Positions 18,669 through 28,370 of a stretch of DNA of 64,000 nt are shown in pieces; position 1 is the first letter of the stretch; each line of letters starts with the position of its first letter. The position numbers and the translations under genes were made by a program. Source of the stretch: Saprospirales bacterium. Its GTDB lineage: Bacteria; Bacteroidota; Bacteroidia; Chitinophagales; JADIYW01. The notes under the pieces were generated by a model that made no database searches, was not told where the DNA came from, and saw nothing but the letters and a program-made list of their open reading frames with translations. Where the stretch lies: assembly GCA_016711605.1 (NCBI GenBank), contig JADJSS010000045.1:124001-188000 (forward strand). Direction: 5' to 3'.

Positions 18669-19590
18669 ATTCTAAAAATTGAATGTTTCTTTTCAAACCT
18701 TCATATTTAGTTCGTGTTACAGCAGATTTTTTAAATAGTTCATGAAATACATCTTCTGTTATTTCTTTCCATTCTTTTTTATTCATTGAAAGTAGTTTGT
18801 GATTCGGTTCAAATTTTGGTTCGGTATGTGGTTTTGAAAAACGATTCCATGGACAAACATCTTGACAAATATCGCAGCCAAACATCCAATCTTGAAATTG
18901 ATTTTTATAAGCTGTTGGAATCGCATCTTTCAACTCAATGGTAAAATAAGAAATGCATTTGCTTCCATCAACTACTTTGTTTTCTACAATTGCATCTGTT
19001 GGACAAGCATCAATACAAGCAGTACAAGTGCCACAATGATCAGTTGCAAATGGCGCGTCGTAATCGAGTTCAACATCAATAATTAATTCAGCTAAAAAGA
19101 AAAATGAACCTTGGTTTTTATTTATCAGTAATGAATGTTTACCAATCCAACCAATTCCAGATTTTGTTGCCCAAGCGCGTTCTAAAACAGGAGCCGAGTC
19201 CACAAAACATCTGCCATGTACAGCACCAATTTCTTGTTGTATTTTCTGTAAAAGAATTTTTAATTTTTCTTTCACTACGTGATGATAATCTTCACCAAAA
19301 GCATATTTTGAAATCTTAAAACTTTCTTCGTTTTGTTTTTTTTCTGTGTAATAATTATAAGAAAGTGAAACAACAGATTTTGCATTATCTACTAGTTTTC
19401 GAGGATCTAAACGCAAGTCAAAATGGTTTTCCATGTAACGCATTTCACCTTGATAATTGCGCTTCAACCATTCTTCTAATTTTGGCGCTTCGTTATCTAA
19501 GAATTCAGCTTTTGCAATACCAACATTAGTGAAACCTAATTGCTTCGCAGTTTCTTTAATAAAAGTTGAATATGCAGATTTTTGTATCAA
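18667..19590 (-). CDS. queG: Epoxyqueuosine reductase QueG
   Basis: 307 residues. It performs the last step of queuosine synthesis in tRNA, reducing epoxyqueuosine to queuosine with cobalamin and two 4Fe-4S clusters. Visible: VVSLSYNYYT, the GRCFVDSAPVLERAWA region, two Fe-S motifs CGTCTACIDACP and CDICQDVCPWN, and the usual short C-terminus. The start appears to be a TTG at 19588-19590, directly after an in-frame TAA that ends the upstream lipoprotein gene; no ATG lies near the expected N-terminus. The two genes are therefore almost certainly co-transcribed. Confidence 0.93.
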   Translation of the reverse strand: MIQKSAYSTFIKETAKQLGFTNVGIAKAEFLDNEAPKLEEWLKRNYQGEMRYMENHFDLRLDPRKLVDNAKSVVSLSYNYYTEKKQNEESFKISKYAFGEDYHHVVKEKLKILLQKIQQEIGAVHGRCFVDSAPVLERAWATKSGIGWIGKHSLLINKNQGSFFFLAELIIDVELDYDAPFATDHCGTCTACIDACPTDAIVENKVVDGSKCISYFTIELKDAIPTAYKNQFQDWMFGCDICQDVCPWNRFSKPHTEPKFEPNHKLLSMNKKEWKEITEDVFHELFKKSAVTRTKYEGLKRNIQFLE

Positions 19591-20028
19591 TTATTTTTGT
19601 TTATCAAAATATAATTCAAACTGTTTTCCGTTGGCGCGCAAATACACTACTAAGTTTTTTTCTGAGCGAAAATTATATTCAATCTGTTGAGGAAAATCAT
19701 GTGCTTTATTTTCAAAAATAAATTTAGAACTCGTTTGTTTAATCAATTTAAAAGGAACAGGTTCATCATTATTTTGTCCATTAATCAGAACTACATAATA
19801 CCAATCATTTCCATTTTTCATTAATGACAATTCTTCTTTTTGAATATTCATTGTGAAACTTTTTCCAGAATAAAGTGAGTCATTCACTTTTGTCCATACT
19901 TCATAAGATTTTAATTCTGGATTATCCATCGACCAGTTTCCAACAAACATTTCTGGAAATTTTCCAAGATTTTGATTGCATGCATTTAGTAAAAGAAAAC
20001 AAATTATTAAGTAGGATATTTTTTTCAT
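19591..20028 (-). CDS. DUF6265-like lipoprotein
   Basis: 145 residues with a lipoprotein signal (LLLNACN, Cys about residue 17). The mature part has the pattern GNWSMDN...YEVW..VNDSLYSGKSF and FIFENKAHDFPQQIEY, typical of small DUF6265-type secreted proteins in Bacteroidota. Function is unknown. Its stop codon abuts the TTG start of queG in the same frame. Upstream lies the homopolymer island, so its native promoter cannot be read. Confidence 0.8.
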   Translation of the reverse strand: MKKISYLIICFLLLNACNQNLGKFPEMFVGNWSMDNPELKSYEVWTKVNDSLYSGKSFTMNIQKEELSLMKNGNDWYYVVLINGQNNDEPVPFKLIKQTSSKFIFENKAHDFPQQIEYNFRSEKNLVVYLRANGKQFELYFDKQK

Positions 20029-20924
20029 TTTTTTATTATTTACTTCACTTCTCGTTCATAGAGGTGAAAAAAATGTTAAGGTAATTTTTTTTTTTGTTTG
20101 TTTTTTGGCTAATTTTTTTTTTTTTTTTTCTTTTTTTTTTTTTTATTTTTTTTTTTTTCTTAACCAAAAAAAAATTTTATTAAAATTTTTTTGGGTTAAA
20201 ATTTTTTTTTTTCAAAAAAAATTATCCTTTTTTTTTTTCTTTCTATTTGGGGGTTGGCCAAAAAAATAATTTTTTTTTTTTTATTTTTTCCACAAATTGG
20301 AAAGGGTTTTTTTTCTTGCTCTTTGCCCGCCCCCCCCCCCCGGAACGAAAGAAGGATGGTTTTTTTTTATCTGCAGGTTGGTCTCTTTTTAATTTATTTT
20401 TTTTTTTTTTTTTTGGAAGGTTTGAGTTGGTTTTAATTTTAGGTTTTGTAAATTGTAAGTTGTTTTTTTTTTAAAAAATAACTTTTTGTTTTCCCCCCCC
20501 CCCTTGATTTTTTTTTTTTTTTTTTTGTTAGCCCGTTATCAGTTTTTCACAAACCAATTCATATATTTCCCACTTCCCTCCCTTGGCGGGTTTTGCCCAT
20601 TATGAATAGGAGGGAAAAGGATTTTTATTGTTTTTCTTTGGGGGGGGTGGGGGGGTGTGGAAAATTTTTTATTTTTGTTTGTTTTTGCCCCCCCCCCCCC
20701 CCCCCCCCCCCCGCCCTTTTTTTTTTTCCATCCCCCCCCTACGGTGAATAGGGACCCTTTCTTTTCCCCCCCTCCCCAAAAAAACAAAAGGTGGTTTTCG
20801 CCGGGGGTCCGCCATTCTTATAAAAATTTTTGTTCTCAAAAAAATGGTGTTTCCCCCCCCCCCCCCCCCGACAAGTGTTTACCAAAGGGAGATTAGAAGG
20901 GGCCAATAAAAATGAAAATTTATT
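20029..20924. other. Low-complexity poly-T/poly-C island, probable assembly artefact
   Basis: About 850 of these 896 bases are long runs of T and C on the plus strand, with some A and G runs. Examples are 25 C at 20688-20712 and 17 C at 20853-20869, plus many T runs above 10. Islands of ordinary sequence are short and corrupted. No gene, repeat unit or symmetry is visible; open frames here are homopolymer translations. The flanking genes resume cleanly at 20028 and 20925. Confidence 0.75.
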
Positions 20925-21929
20925 CTACCAAACAATTCCAATTTTTCCCATTGTTTTACGGTCTAACATATCATCGTGTGCCTGATAAATATCTTTCGCT
21001 GCATACATCTTTCCAACGTGTGGATCGATTTTTCCTTCATGTAATAATTGAATGACACTTTCCATACAATATTTCAATGTGTCAGGTTTGTAATCAGCAA
21101 TGCGCAACATATTTACACCAATCATACTTCTACTTTCCATCAATAATTGCGCAGGATGATAGATGCCAAATTGCAAACCCATTTTTGCTTTTGAAAAGAT
21201 ATTAGAAGCATCTGTCATGGCTGCTGCACCATAGCCAATAATCCTTCCACCACGATTTAATAACTTGTAACTTTTTCTGAAATTATCAGCACCAACAGCA
21301 TCAAAGGCAAAATCAATTGGTTCTTTTATTACTTCAGAAAAATCTTCTTTTGTATAATTTATTACAACGTGTGCACCTTGCTTTCTACAGTATTCTAATT
21401 TACTTTCACTTCCAGCAGTTGCATAAATTTTTGCATTTTTTAATTTGCATAATTGAATTAATGCAGTACCAACACCACCAGCACCAGCATGAATTAAAAC
21501 TGTTTCGTTTGGTAATACATTGGTAGCTACTGAACAGGCATAAAATGCTGTTGAATATTGTGTAGCTAAAGCCAATGCTTTGCCAGCGTCCATATCTTCG
21601 CCAATTTTTGCTACAGCAGATTCTTGTTGCGTTACATATTGACTATAACCACCAAATCTGGTGAAAGCTAAAACACGGTCGCCTTTTTTTAAAGTGGTTA
21701 CATCTTTACCTACTTTTTCAACTCTTCCAACAGCTTCATAGCCAATAATAGTTGGCAATGGCGGACAATCTTGATATTGACCTAAGCGTGCTACTACATC
21801 TGCAAAATTAATTCCTGATGCTTCTACAATAACACCAACTTCGTTATCTTTTGGTTCTGTCATTTGAATATCTCTGAATTCAAATGCTTCTTTTGTTTTT
21901 CCATTTTTTACTAAATAAATTGCCTGCAT
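20925..21929 (-). CDS. Zinc-free MDR family quinone oxidoreductase-like protein
   Basis: 334 residues, normal length for the medium-chain dehydrogenase/reductase superfamily. The N-terminal GroES-like domain (about 1-125) has YEAVGRVEKVGKDVTTLKKGDRV. The Rossmann domain carries the NADPH-binding motif HAGAGGVGTALIQL. Zinc-binding Cys residues are absent, so it belongs with the quinone oxidoreductase and VAT-1-like branch, which reduces quinones or enones using NADPH. It is a single gene whose downstream side is the artefact-like island. Confidence 0.9.
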   Translation of the reverse strand: MQAIYLVKNGKTKEAFEFRDIQMTEPKDNEVGVIVEASGINFADVVARLGQYQDCPPLPTIIGYEAVGRVEKVGKDVTTLKKGDRVLAFTRFGGYSQYVTQQESAVAKIGEDMDAGKALALATQYSTAFYACSVATNVLPNETVLIHAGAGGVGTALIQLCKLKNAKIYATAGSESKLEYCRKQGAHVVINYTKEDFSEVIKEPIDFAFDAVGADNFRKSYKLLNRGGRIIGYGAAAMTDASNIFSKAKMGLQFGIYHPAQLLMESRSMIGVNMLRIADYKPDTLKYCMESVIQLLHEGKIDPHVGKMYAAKDIYQAHDDMLDRKTMGKIGIVW

Positions 21930-21985
21930 AGTTTATTGTTTAATTGTTGAATTATAGAATTTTAGAGTTTAGAACTATTGTATTT

Positions 21986-22046
21986 ATTATATCATCACTT
22001 TTATTATCACCTTCACTATCACTATCACTTTATATAATACTAGTAA
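21986..22046. repeat. Microsatellite (ATCACTTTC-type units) with TTATATAATACTAGTAA core
   Basis: Units TCACTTT, TATCACC, TTCACTA and TCACTATCACT run from 21986 to 22030, then TTATATAATACTAGTAA (22030-22046). The core differs at one base from the core at 5441-5457, and the units are the reverse complement of those at 5398-5432. It touches the stop codon of the protease-PDZ gene. Confidence 0.6.
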
Positions 22047-23259
22047 TTTTGTACGATACTTTTTGTTTCACATCATTTCGTTTGAATTGCAAGTTAATGT
22101 TTTTTCCTATCCGTTTGTTTAATAAAAAAAGTGCTTCCTCAATAGTTAGATTTTCGCATTTTTGGTTGTCAATTTTTATGATTTCATCTCCAATTTGCAA
22201 GCCAGCCAAATAAGGTGCTGATTTTGTTGCAATGCTTTTTACAACAAAACCACCGTTTTTAGTTTTGTTTTCAAGTAGTATAATATTAGATACTGTAAAT
22301 TCAAATGGTCGATTAGTTTGCTTATTTGATTTGTAATAAATTGCATTTTCAGGATATGCAAAAAAGATATTCAATCGACTTAAAATGTCATTTCCAATAT
22401 TTCCATCCAATGTGTTTTCGTTTACATCTTTAAAAGTAATTGGTGTTTCATTAAATGCAGCAATTACATTATTAAACTGAATAGTGTCAAAAAATATTTT
22501 TTTTATTCTACTCACTTTTGCATACATAGGACCAGACAAACCTTCGCCAATTTCTGCTTCAATGTAATTTGATATATCAATGTCTTCTGGTGATTTATTT
22601 TTTATAATTACTGGAATATTTGCACCAGTATCCATTAATAATTCAGATAAAAAGAGTTCATTTTTATTATTCATTACAAAACAAGATAAATAGGCCTTGC
22701 TTTTTCGCATTTCAACAGGTAATCTTTTAAAACTCGTATTTATCTTTTTGGGTTTCTTATCATATAATTCAATTATTCTGTTTTTGTAATCTATATGTAC
22801 ATAATATTTCTCAAATATTTCAGCACCAAAAATACCATCTACATCTGTTCCCAAATAACGGTCAATAATCAACGTGTCCTTACTTAAAATAAATATTGGA
22901 ATATGTTCACCTTTTAAATTTCCAATTTCTAAAGTGCCATCATTAATTTTCATGGTTTCAACTGAATCTTTGTATCCTAATCCTGAGAAATATACCTTTT
23001 GTTTGTATGGTATGTCAAATGAATCCAACCATTTTGGATGAATTATGATGGTGCTTTTACATCCAGAATCAAAAATAAATTTCAGCGTCTTTGTCTGATT
23101 GATTTGTACATCTACTAATAAAATATTGTTAAACACTTTAAAAGGAAAAGAAACTTTTGATTGTTTTGTTGTAAATGAATACAGTTTACTTTCTGCTTTT
23201 GTATGATTGCAAAAGAATGAAAAAAGTATAATAGTCAAAAATGTTAAGAATCTAATCAC
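22030..23259 (-). CDS. Retropepsin-like aspartyl protease with PDZ domain
   Basis: 409 residues. A signal peptide (about 1-22) is followed by two aspartyl-protease-like halves: FDSGCKSTIII (about residue 65, active-site DSG) and LLMDTGANIPVII (about 213, DTG). Both catalytic Asp are thus present in a single chain. A C-terminal PDZ domain (about 320-405) with APYLAGLQIGDEIIKIDNQ follows. Such proteins are common in Bacteroidota and are thought to cleave or bind peptides in the periplasm. The stop codon overlaps the microsatellite core. Confidence 0.88.
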   Translation of the reverse strand: MIRFLTFLTIILFSFFCNHTKAESKLYSFTTKQSKVSFPFKVFNNILLVDVQINQTKTLKFIFDSGCKSTIIIHPKWLDSFDIPYKQKVYFSGLGYKDSVETMKINDGTLEIGNLKGEHIPIFILSKDTLIIDRYLGTDVDGIFGAEIFEKYYVHIDYKNRIIELYDKKPKKINTSFKRLPVEMRKSKAYLSCFVMNNKNELFLSELLMDTGANIPVIIKNKSPEDIDISNYIEAEIGEGLSGPMYAKVSRIKKIFFDTIQFNNVIAAFNETPITFKDVNENTLDGNIGNDILSRLNIFFAYPENAIYYKSNKQTNRPFEFTVSNIILLENKTKNGGFVVKSIATKSAPYLAGLQIGDEIIKIDNQKCENLTIEEALFLLNKRIGKNINLQFKRNDVKQKVSYKITSII

Positions 23260-23304
23260 AACTAAATTTATAATAATTTTATGAAGTAACCTTATTTTTG
23301 TTCC

Positions 23305-25161
23305 ATGAATTACATTTCGGTTAATAACCTGTCTAAATATTACGGCGACAAACTCTTATTTGAAAACATCACTTTTTTTATTGATAAAGGACAAAAAGTA
23401 GCATTGATTGCTAAAAATGGCTCAGGTAAATCTTCTTTAATCAAGATTATGCAAGGTTTAGAACCACCAGAAACTGGTGATGTAAAAATTCATAAAGATA
23501 TTCGTGTTGGTTTTTTATCGCAAGAACCAAATTTTGATTTGGAGAAAACCGTGTATCAAACTATTATGCATGCTGATAATCCTGTTTTGAAAGCAAGTTT
23601 GGATTATGAAAAAGCACTCGATGGTGAAGGCGATTTGCAAGCTGCGATGGATAAAATGGATGAGCTTGAAGCTTGGGACTACGAGCAGCAAATGAAACTC
23701 ATTTTATCTAAATTTTTAATTCACGATTTCAATCAGCGTGTAGGTTCTATGTCTGGTGGACAACAGAAACGCTTGTCGCTGGCAATTTTATTGTTACAAC
23801 AACCAGATTTATTTGTGTTAGATGAGCCAACGAATCATTTAGACATGGATATGATTGAATGGCTCGAAGAATATCTTTCTAAAAATAATATTACGTTGTT
23901 GATGATTACGCATGATCGTTATTTTTTAGAAAATATTTGTAACGAAATTTTGGAGTTAGATAATGGAATTTTATACAAACACAAAGGCAATTATTCTAAA
24001 TATTTAGAGAACAAAGAACTGCGCGAAGAAAACGAACGTGTGAATGTAGAACGTGCACAAAACACCTTTCGCAAAGAGTTGGAATGGATGCGCAGACAAC
24101 CAAAAGCACGTACAACAAAAGCGCAATCGCGAGTTGATAATTTTGAAAATGTGAAAGCTGCTGCAACTGCAAAAGCACAAGATAAAGCAGTTGAAATTGA
24201 AGTGAAAATGGCTCGCTTAGGTGGCAAAATTTTAGAGTTACATAATATTTCAAAAGCGTATAGTGAAAATGTGTTGTTAAATAAGTTTTCACATAAATTT
24301 CAACGTGGTGAACGTGTTGGTATTGTTGGTAGAAATGGTTGTGGAAAGTCAACCTTGTTGAATATTATTATGGGTGACTTACATCAAGATGCTGGCAATC
24401 GTGTGCTTGGTGAAACCGTAGTTTTTGGATACTATAATCAAAAAGGATTGCAACTAAAACAGGATAAAAAAGTAATTGATGTGATTAAAGATATTGCTGA
24501 ATTTTTGCCAGTTGGAAAAGGTACTATTTCTGCATCACAATTGTTAGAACGCTTTTTATTTATACCATCACAGCAATATAATTTTGTTTCTACGTTAAGT
24601 GGTGGTGAACGAAGACGCTTGTATTTATTGACGATTCTGATGAAGAATCCGAATTTTTTAATTTTAGATGAACCAACCAATGACTTAGATATTTTGACAT
24701 TACAAGTGCTCGAAGATTTCTTAATGGACTTTAAAGGTTGTTTAGTGATTGTAAGTCACGATAGATATTTTTTAGATAAATTAACCGACCATTTATTTGT
24801 ATTTGAAGGCAACGGAAAAGTACGTGATTTCTTAGGAAATTATAACGAATATCGTTTGCAATTAAAAGAAGAAGCACGACAACAAAAGAGTGATGAACGA
24901 GCTGCAAGTTCTGAAAATAAATCTATAACTATTGATGCTGCGCCAAAAAGAAAACTTTCTTATAAAGAACAAGAAGAGTTTAAAAAACTGGAAATCGATA
25001 TCGAAAAATTATCGAAAGAAAAAAATGATTTAGCAGATAAATTATCTTCTGGAAGTTTAGAACACCAACAAATACAAACGATTTCATCTATGTTGGAAAA
25101 AATTATTGGAAGCTTAGATGAAAAAGAATTACGTTGGTTAGAATTGAGTGAATTTGCTTAA
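23305..25161 (+). CDS. ABC-F family ATPase (Uup/EttA-like)
   Basis: 618 residues with two nucleotide-binding domains and no membrane segments. Domain 1: Walker A KNGSGKSS, signature MSGGQQKRLSLA, Walker B LFVLDEPTNHLDM. The ABC-F linker is rich in Arg and Glu (about 240-310). Domain 2: GRNGCGKSTLL, LSGGERRRLYL, ILDEPTNDLD. A coiled-coil C-terminal domain (about 545-618) resembles Uup. ABC-F proteins act on the ribosome or, for Uup, on DNA or ribosome assembly. A TATTTTTG element ends only four bases before the ATG. Confidence 0.93.
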   Translation: MNYISVNNLSKYYGDKLLFENITFFIDKGQKVALIAKNGSGKSSLIKIMQGLEPPETGDVKIHKDIRVGFLSQEPNFDLEKTVYQTIMHADNPVLKASLDYEKALDGEGDLQAAMDKMDELEAWDYEQQMKLILSKFLIHDFNQRVGSMSGGQQKRLSLAILLLQQPDLFVLDEPTNHLDMDMIEWLEEYLSKNNITLLMITHDRYFLENICNEILELDNGILYKHKGNYSKYLENKELREENERVNVERAQNTFRKELEWMRRQPKARTTKAQSRVDNFENVKAAATAKAQDKAVEIEVKMARLGGKILELHNISKAYSENVLLNKFSHKFQRGERVGIVGRNGCGKSTLLNIIMGDLHQDAGNRVLGETVVFGYYNQKGLQLKQDKKVIDVIKDIAEFLPVGKGTISASQLLERFLFIPSQQYNFVSTLSGGERRRLYLLTILMKNPNFLILDEPTNDLDILTLQVLEDFLMDFKGCLVIVSHDRYFLDKLTDHLFVFEGNGKVRDFLGNYNEYRLQLKEEARQQKSDERAASSENKSITIDAAPKRKLSYKEQEEFKKLEIDIEKLSKEKNDLADKLSSGSLEHQQIQTISSMLEKIIGSLDEKELRWLELSEFA

Positions 25162-25170
25162 AAATAAATA

Positions 25171-25320
25171 TAACCACATAGAGACATAGCAAATTCTAAG
25201 ATTAAGTTGGTGATAGCAAAAACATAGAATTCATCTTTGATGAATAACTATGCCAAACTCTTTTTAACTTTAATTCCACTTAATATCAGACTATAAATTC
25301 TATGTTTCTATGTGTTTGAT
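25171..25320. repeat. Palindromic intergenic element, copy 1 (about 150 bp)
   Basis: The left end CACATAGAGACATAG (25175-25189) is complementary, with one mismatch, to the right end CTATGTTTCTATGTG (25300-25314). The left side begins TAACCACATA, as does copy 2 at 62634. It fills the gap between two convergent genes and has no open frame. It resembles a miniature inverted-repeat element; no transposase is nearby. Confidence 0.6.
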
Positions 25321-25333
25321 TTTTTTGTTTTAA

Positions 25334-26995
25334 TTATTTTATTCTACTCAATAAATACGGTTCAAAATTTCCTGTTTTTACTTTTTGAAAGTCATATTTT
25401 TCTGGAGACGAAATCCAAGCTTTTAGTAAAGTGTCATTTTGTGTAAATCTTGAATGTAGAAGTGATGGTGTAACATAAATTATATCAATTTTTGCGCTAT
25501 CAATATACTTACTAACGACTGTTGAACCACTTTTGAAAAAATCAATACTGTTCGATGTGAAATTCTTTGGAAGCATCGTGTTAATGTCTCCTTCAAAATC
25601 AAATACTTTAACAATTTTCGTTGGATATTTTTTTTGTAAATATTGAATTGTTGTTACATTACTCAAAGATTTTTCTTTACGCAATAAATCAAAATAATCA
25701 AAATTTGCTGCTGATGGTTTTGCAAAAAACAATACAATTGCAACCAATGTGAAAAGTTTTAAATTTAATTCTAATTTTAAAATTGAATCAATAAATACAA
25801 CGGTTAAGATTAAGTATAACGGAATTTGAAGAATTAAATAATGGTCTCTTGGATAGGCAATTATTGACGATGCTAAAGTTGGAATGCACCAAATAAATAA
25901 AATCTTTAATAAATCATTATTTGGATGGAATGCAGACAAAATTGTTGATTTTTTAAATTGTTGAATAGCAGAATTTTTCACTAAAATTATAATAGTAATA
26001 CCAACCAGAATTATGGAATGTATAGTTAGTTTTAATTGGAAAATTGGTAAAATAAAAGAGATAATAATTTTTGAAGTGGATTTTATATAATTGCCAATAT
26101 TAGATAAAATGTGATGTCCAATGGTTGATAAAATTACGCTTGTTGGTTTATGAATAAAATTATCTTGCAAATAGAAAACCCAATCAATCCAAAAAGGTTT
26201 GTCTGTGATGTTGTTCCATCTACTATAATTAAGCGCAAAGTGCTGACCAAATGTAATCAGCATTCTACCGTTGCCACCTGTTTTTGTTGGATTTCCGACT
26301 AATTTTACTAAAATAAATAAACCTAAAATTCCTGATAAATATAAAGCAATACTTTTTATAGGATATTGGTGTCTATAAATAAATAAATGAATAATGGTGA
26401 AGCATGAAAATAATATAAATGCTAAATAAAATTCTGGTCTGATATAACTACATACAATCATTCCAAGAATAATTGTTAGGAATTTTAAATAAACAGAATT
26501 TATAAATCGTTTAGAAATAATAAGTGCTATCAAAAAAACAATCAAACACCAATGCGAAACTTTTGGCCAGATTGGCAAGTTGATATAAGAATACAAAAAT
26601 AAAATACTTACAAAAAATGAAAGCATTGGATTGATATTATTTACCATCAAAAAAATAAATAATAGCAATGGTAACAGTACACAAAGCACCTTTATATTTA
26701 AATAATAAAGTTCAATTTTATCTGAAGTAAAATAGGAAAGGAGTTTGTACCAAATATTATAAAATGGACCCCAATCTAAACTTGGTTGTTGCCATAATTG
26801 CAATCCTTTTTGCATATACAGACTTTCGTCCCAAAAAAGTATATCTGCATATTTTTGAATATCATAGACAGTGTAGATACCTATTATAATAATAAAAAGG
26901 CAACCAAGTATTAAGAATTTATCAGTGAATGGCAAATTACTTTTTTCTTCGTTAAAAGAAAAAAAGGAATAAATTTTATTTATAATAGATTTCAA
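25334..26995 (-). CDS. Polytopic membrane protein, GT-C glycosyltransferase-like
   Basis: 553 residues with about ten to twelve membrane helices and a soluble C-terminal part (about 455-553). The first extracytoplasmic loop has FWDESLYMQKGLQLW, an acidic motif like the metal-binding loop of GT-C enzymes (PMT/ArnT type), which use lipid-linked sugars. I see no further family-defining motif, so the call is by topology and this loop. It is a single gene between a palindromic element and an AT-rich gap. Confidence 0.6.
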   Translation of the reverse strand: MKSIINKIYSFFSFNEEKSNLPFTDKFLILGCLFIIIIGIYTVYDIQKYADILFWDESLYMQKGLQLWQQPSLDWGPFYNIWYKLLSYFTSDKIELYYLNIKVLCVLLPLLLFIFLMVNNINPMLSFFVSILFLYSYINLPIWPKVSHWCLIVFLIALIISKRFINSVYLKFLTIILGMIVCSYIRPEFYLAFILFSCFTIIHLFIYRHQYPIKSIALYLSGILGLFILVKLVGNPTKTGGNGRMLITFGQHFALNYSRWNNITDKPFWIDWVFYLQDNFIHKPTSVILSTIGHHILSNIGNYIKSTSKIIISFILPIFQLKLTIHSIILVGITIIILVKNSAIQQFKKSTILSAFHPNNDLLKILFIWCIPTLASSIIAYPRDHYLILQIPLYLILTVVFIDSILKLELNLKLFTLVAIVLFFAKPSAANFDYFDLLRKEKSLSNVTTIQYLQKKYPTKIVKVFDFEGDINTMLPKNFTSNSIDFFKSGSTVVSKYIDSAKIDIIYVTPSLLHSRFTQNDTLLKAWISSPEKYDFQKVKTGNFEPYLLSRIK

Positions 26996-27102
26996 GCGCG
27001 CATTAATTGTTTAAAATAAATCTTGTTATTAAAGATAATAAATGCTTACACTTTTTTATAGATTATTTTTTTTTTAGAATATTTGCTCACAGATTTTTAG
27101 AA

Positions 27103-28281
27103 TTAATTACATGCATCACTGCATTCTTTTTTTATTGGATTTACAATGGTTTTTCCAGTAATTGGATTGCCTTCTAAAACGCTAATTGTAAATTGACTGA
27201 TTAATTCTATCATACCAGACAAACCCCAATTTACTGTTAAATGACCACCGTTGCACACATAATTAAATTTTATTTTATTTTTGGATTTAGTTGCATCATA
27301 AATAGCTTGGCTTCCATAAATTATTGGAAACGTAGCATTTTTATCATCACATTTCATGGCAGTACTTGTATTAATATCAATCAATCTATCGCAATTTCCT
27401 TGAAATAAACAGATAGGTGTATTGTTCGTTTTATCTAATAATTTTTTATCTGTAATTGCACCAGCCAATGAAATAACACCAGCTACTTTACTATCAAATT
27501 GTATATTATCTTTCATTGCATCTAAACTGCCATTGATGTCTTTTAATGGTGTTGCAGGAATATCTTTATCATCTAGAAATACAGTGTTTAAAGCTGTTAT
27601 GGCACCAGCACTATTTCCAGAAATAAAAATTTTATTCGGATCAATACCTAAGCGTTCTGCATTTGCTTTTATATATCGAATTGCTGAACGCGCATCTTGT
27701 GTGGCACGCAAACTTGCTTCATAAAATCCTTTCATAAAATCACCTTGACACAACACAAATAAATTGCCTTCTGGAAATCCTAATCTATAATCAATTAACG
27801 CAACTACATAACCTTTTTGCGCCATTCCTTTCCCAATTTCCTGTGAACAATCATCACCTTTGTCAACAAATCCACCACCAAACATAAAAATAATACAAGG
27901 TCGTTTTTTGTCAGGATCGTTTTTGGGTGCCACTAAATCCATGACTAAATTTTGTGTGCCACCATTCCATTTCGGTGCATTTTTTTTATAGACTTCCGTA
28001 GTAATTCCAAAATCTGAAAATACATAATCTTTATATCGTTTTCCGAAACTATTTACGGTTGTTTGCATTATTTCGCCTGGCGAATAACCACCTACTGGAA
28101 TTCTGTCTTTATTGTCTGGAAATGTCAATGTATAGGCACGTTTTGGTGCATTGCCTAAATCTTTTTGTATAGTCGTATTTTTTACTTGAGTATCTTTTGC
28201 AGCTTGCAAAAGTGCATTACAACTGCTCATTAAAACAGCTGAAAGTAGTAAACATAAAAGTTTAAAATTATTATTTTTCAT
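27103..28281 (-). CDS. Alpha/beta-hydrolase fold esterase, lipoprotein
   Basis: 392 residues from the ATG at 28281; nine further residues are open upstream. Lipoprotein signal with SSC (about residue 20). The hydrolase domain has the oxyanion-hole motif FMFGGGF (about 135), the nucleophile motif GNSAGAI (about 225), then GNCDRLID for the Asp and a GGH near residue 345 for the His. It fits the carboxylesterase/BD-FAE-like lipases that remove acyl groups. A TATCTTTGCA promoter element lies 12 bases before the start. Confidence 0.85.
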   Translation of the reverse strand: MKNNNFKLLCLLLSAVLMSSCNALLQAAKDTQVKNTTIQKDLGNAPKRAYTLTFPDNKDRIPVGGYSPGEIMQTTVNSFGKRYKDYVFSDFGITTEVYKKNAPKWNGGTQNLVMDLVAPKNDPDKKRPCIIFMFGGGFVDKGDDCSQEIGKGMAQKGYVVALIDYRLGFPEGNLFVLCQGDFMKGFYEASLRATQDARSAIRYIKANAERLGIDPNKIFISGNSAGAITALNTVFLDDKDIPATPLKDINGSLDAMKDNIQFDSKVAGVISLAGAITDKKLLDKTNNTPICLFQGNCDRLIDINTSTAMKCDDKNATFPIIYGSQAIYDATKSKNKIKFNYVCNGGHLTVNWGLSGMIELISQFTISVLEGNPITGKTIVNPIKKECSDACN

Positions 28282-28293
28282 AACTAAATTATG

Positions 28294-28303
28294 TGCAAAG
28301 ATA
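28294..28303 (-). promoter_or_regulatory. TATCTTTGCA -7 element of the esterase gene
   Basis: The minus strand reads TATCTTTGCA, matching the Bacteroidota -7 consensus TAnnTTTG, and ends 12 bases before the start codon at 28281. No clear TTTG -33 element is seen at the usual spacing. Confidence 0.45.
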
Positions 28304-28370
28304 TTCAAAAAATCAAAGCAAAAAATTACTTCTTTTAATTAGTAATTTATGATTAGAAATTACAAGTTAA

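Noticed and set aside
20247..20896. Frames of 60-80 codons in the poly-T/poly-C island
   Set aside because: They are translations of homopolymers (runs of Phe, Pro, Gly, Lys) and carry no protein signal.
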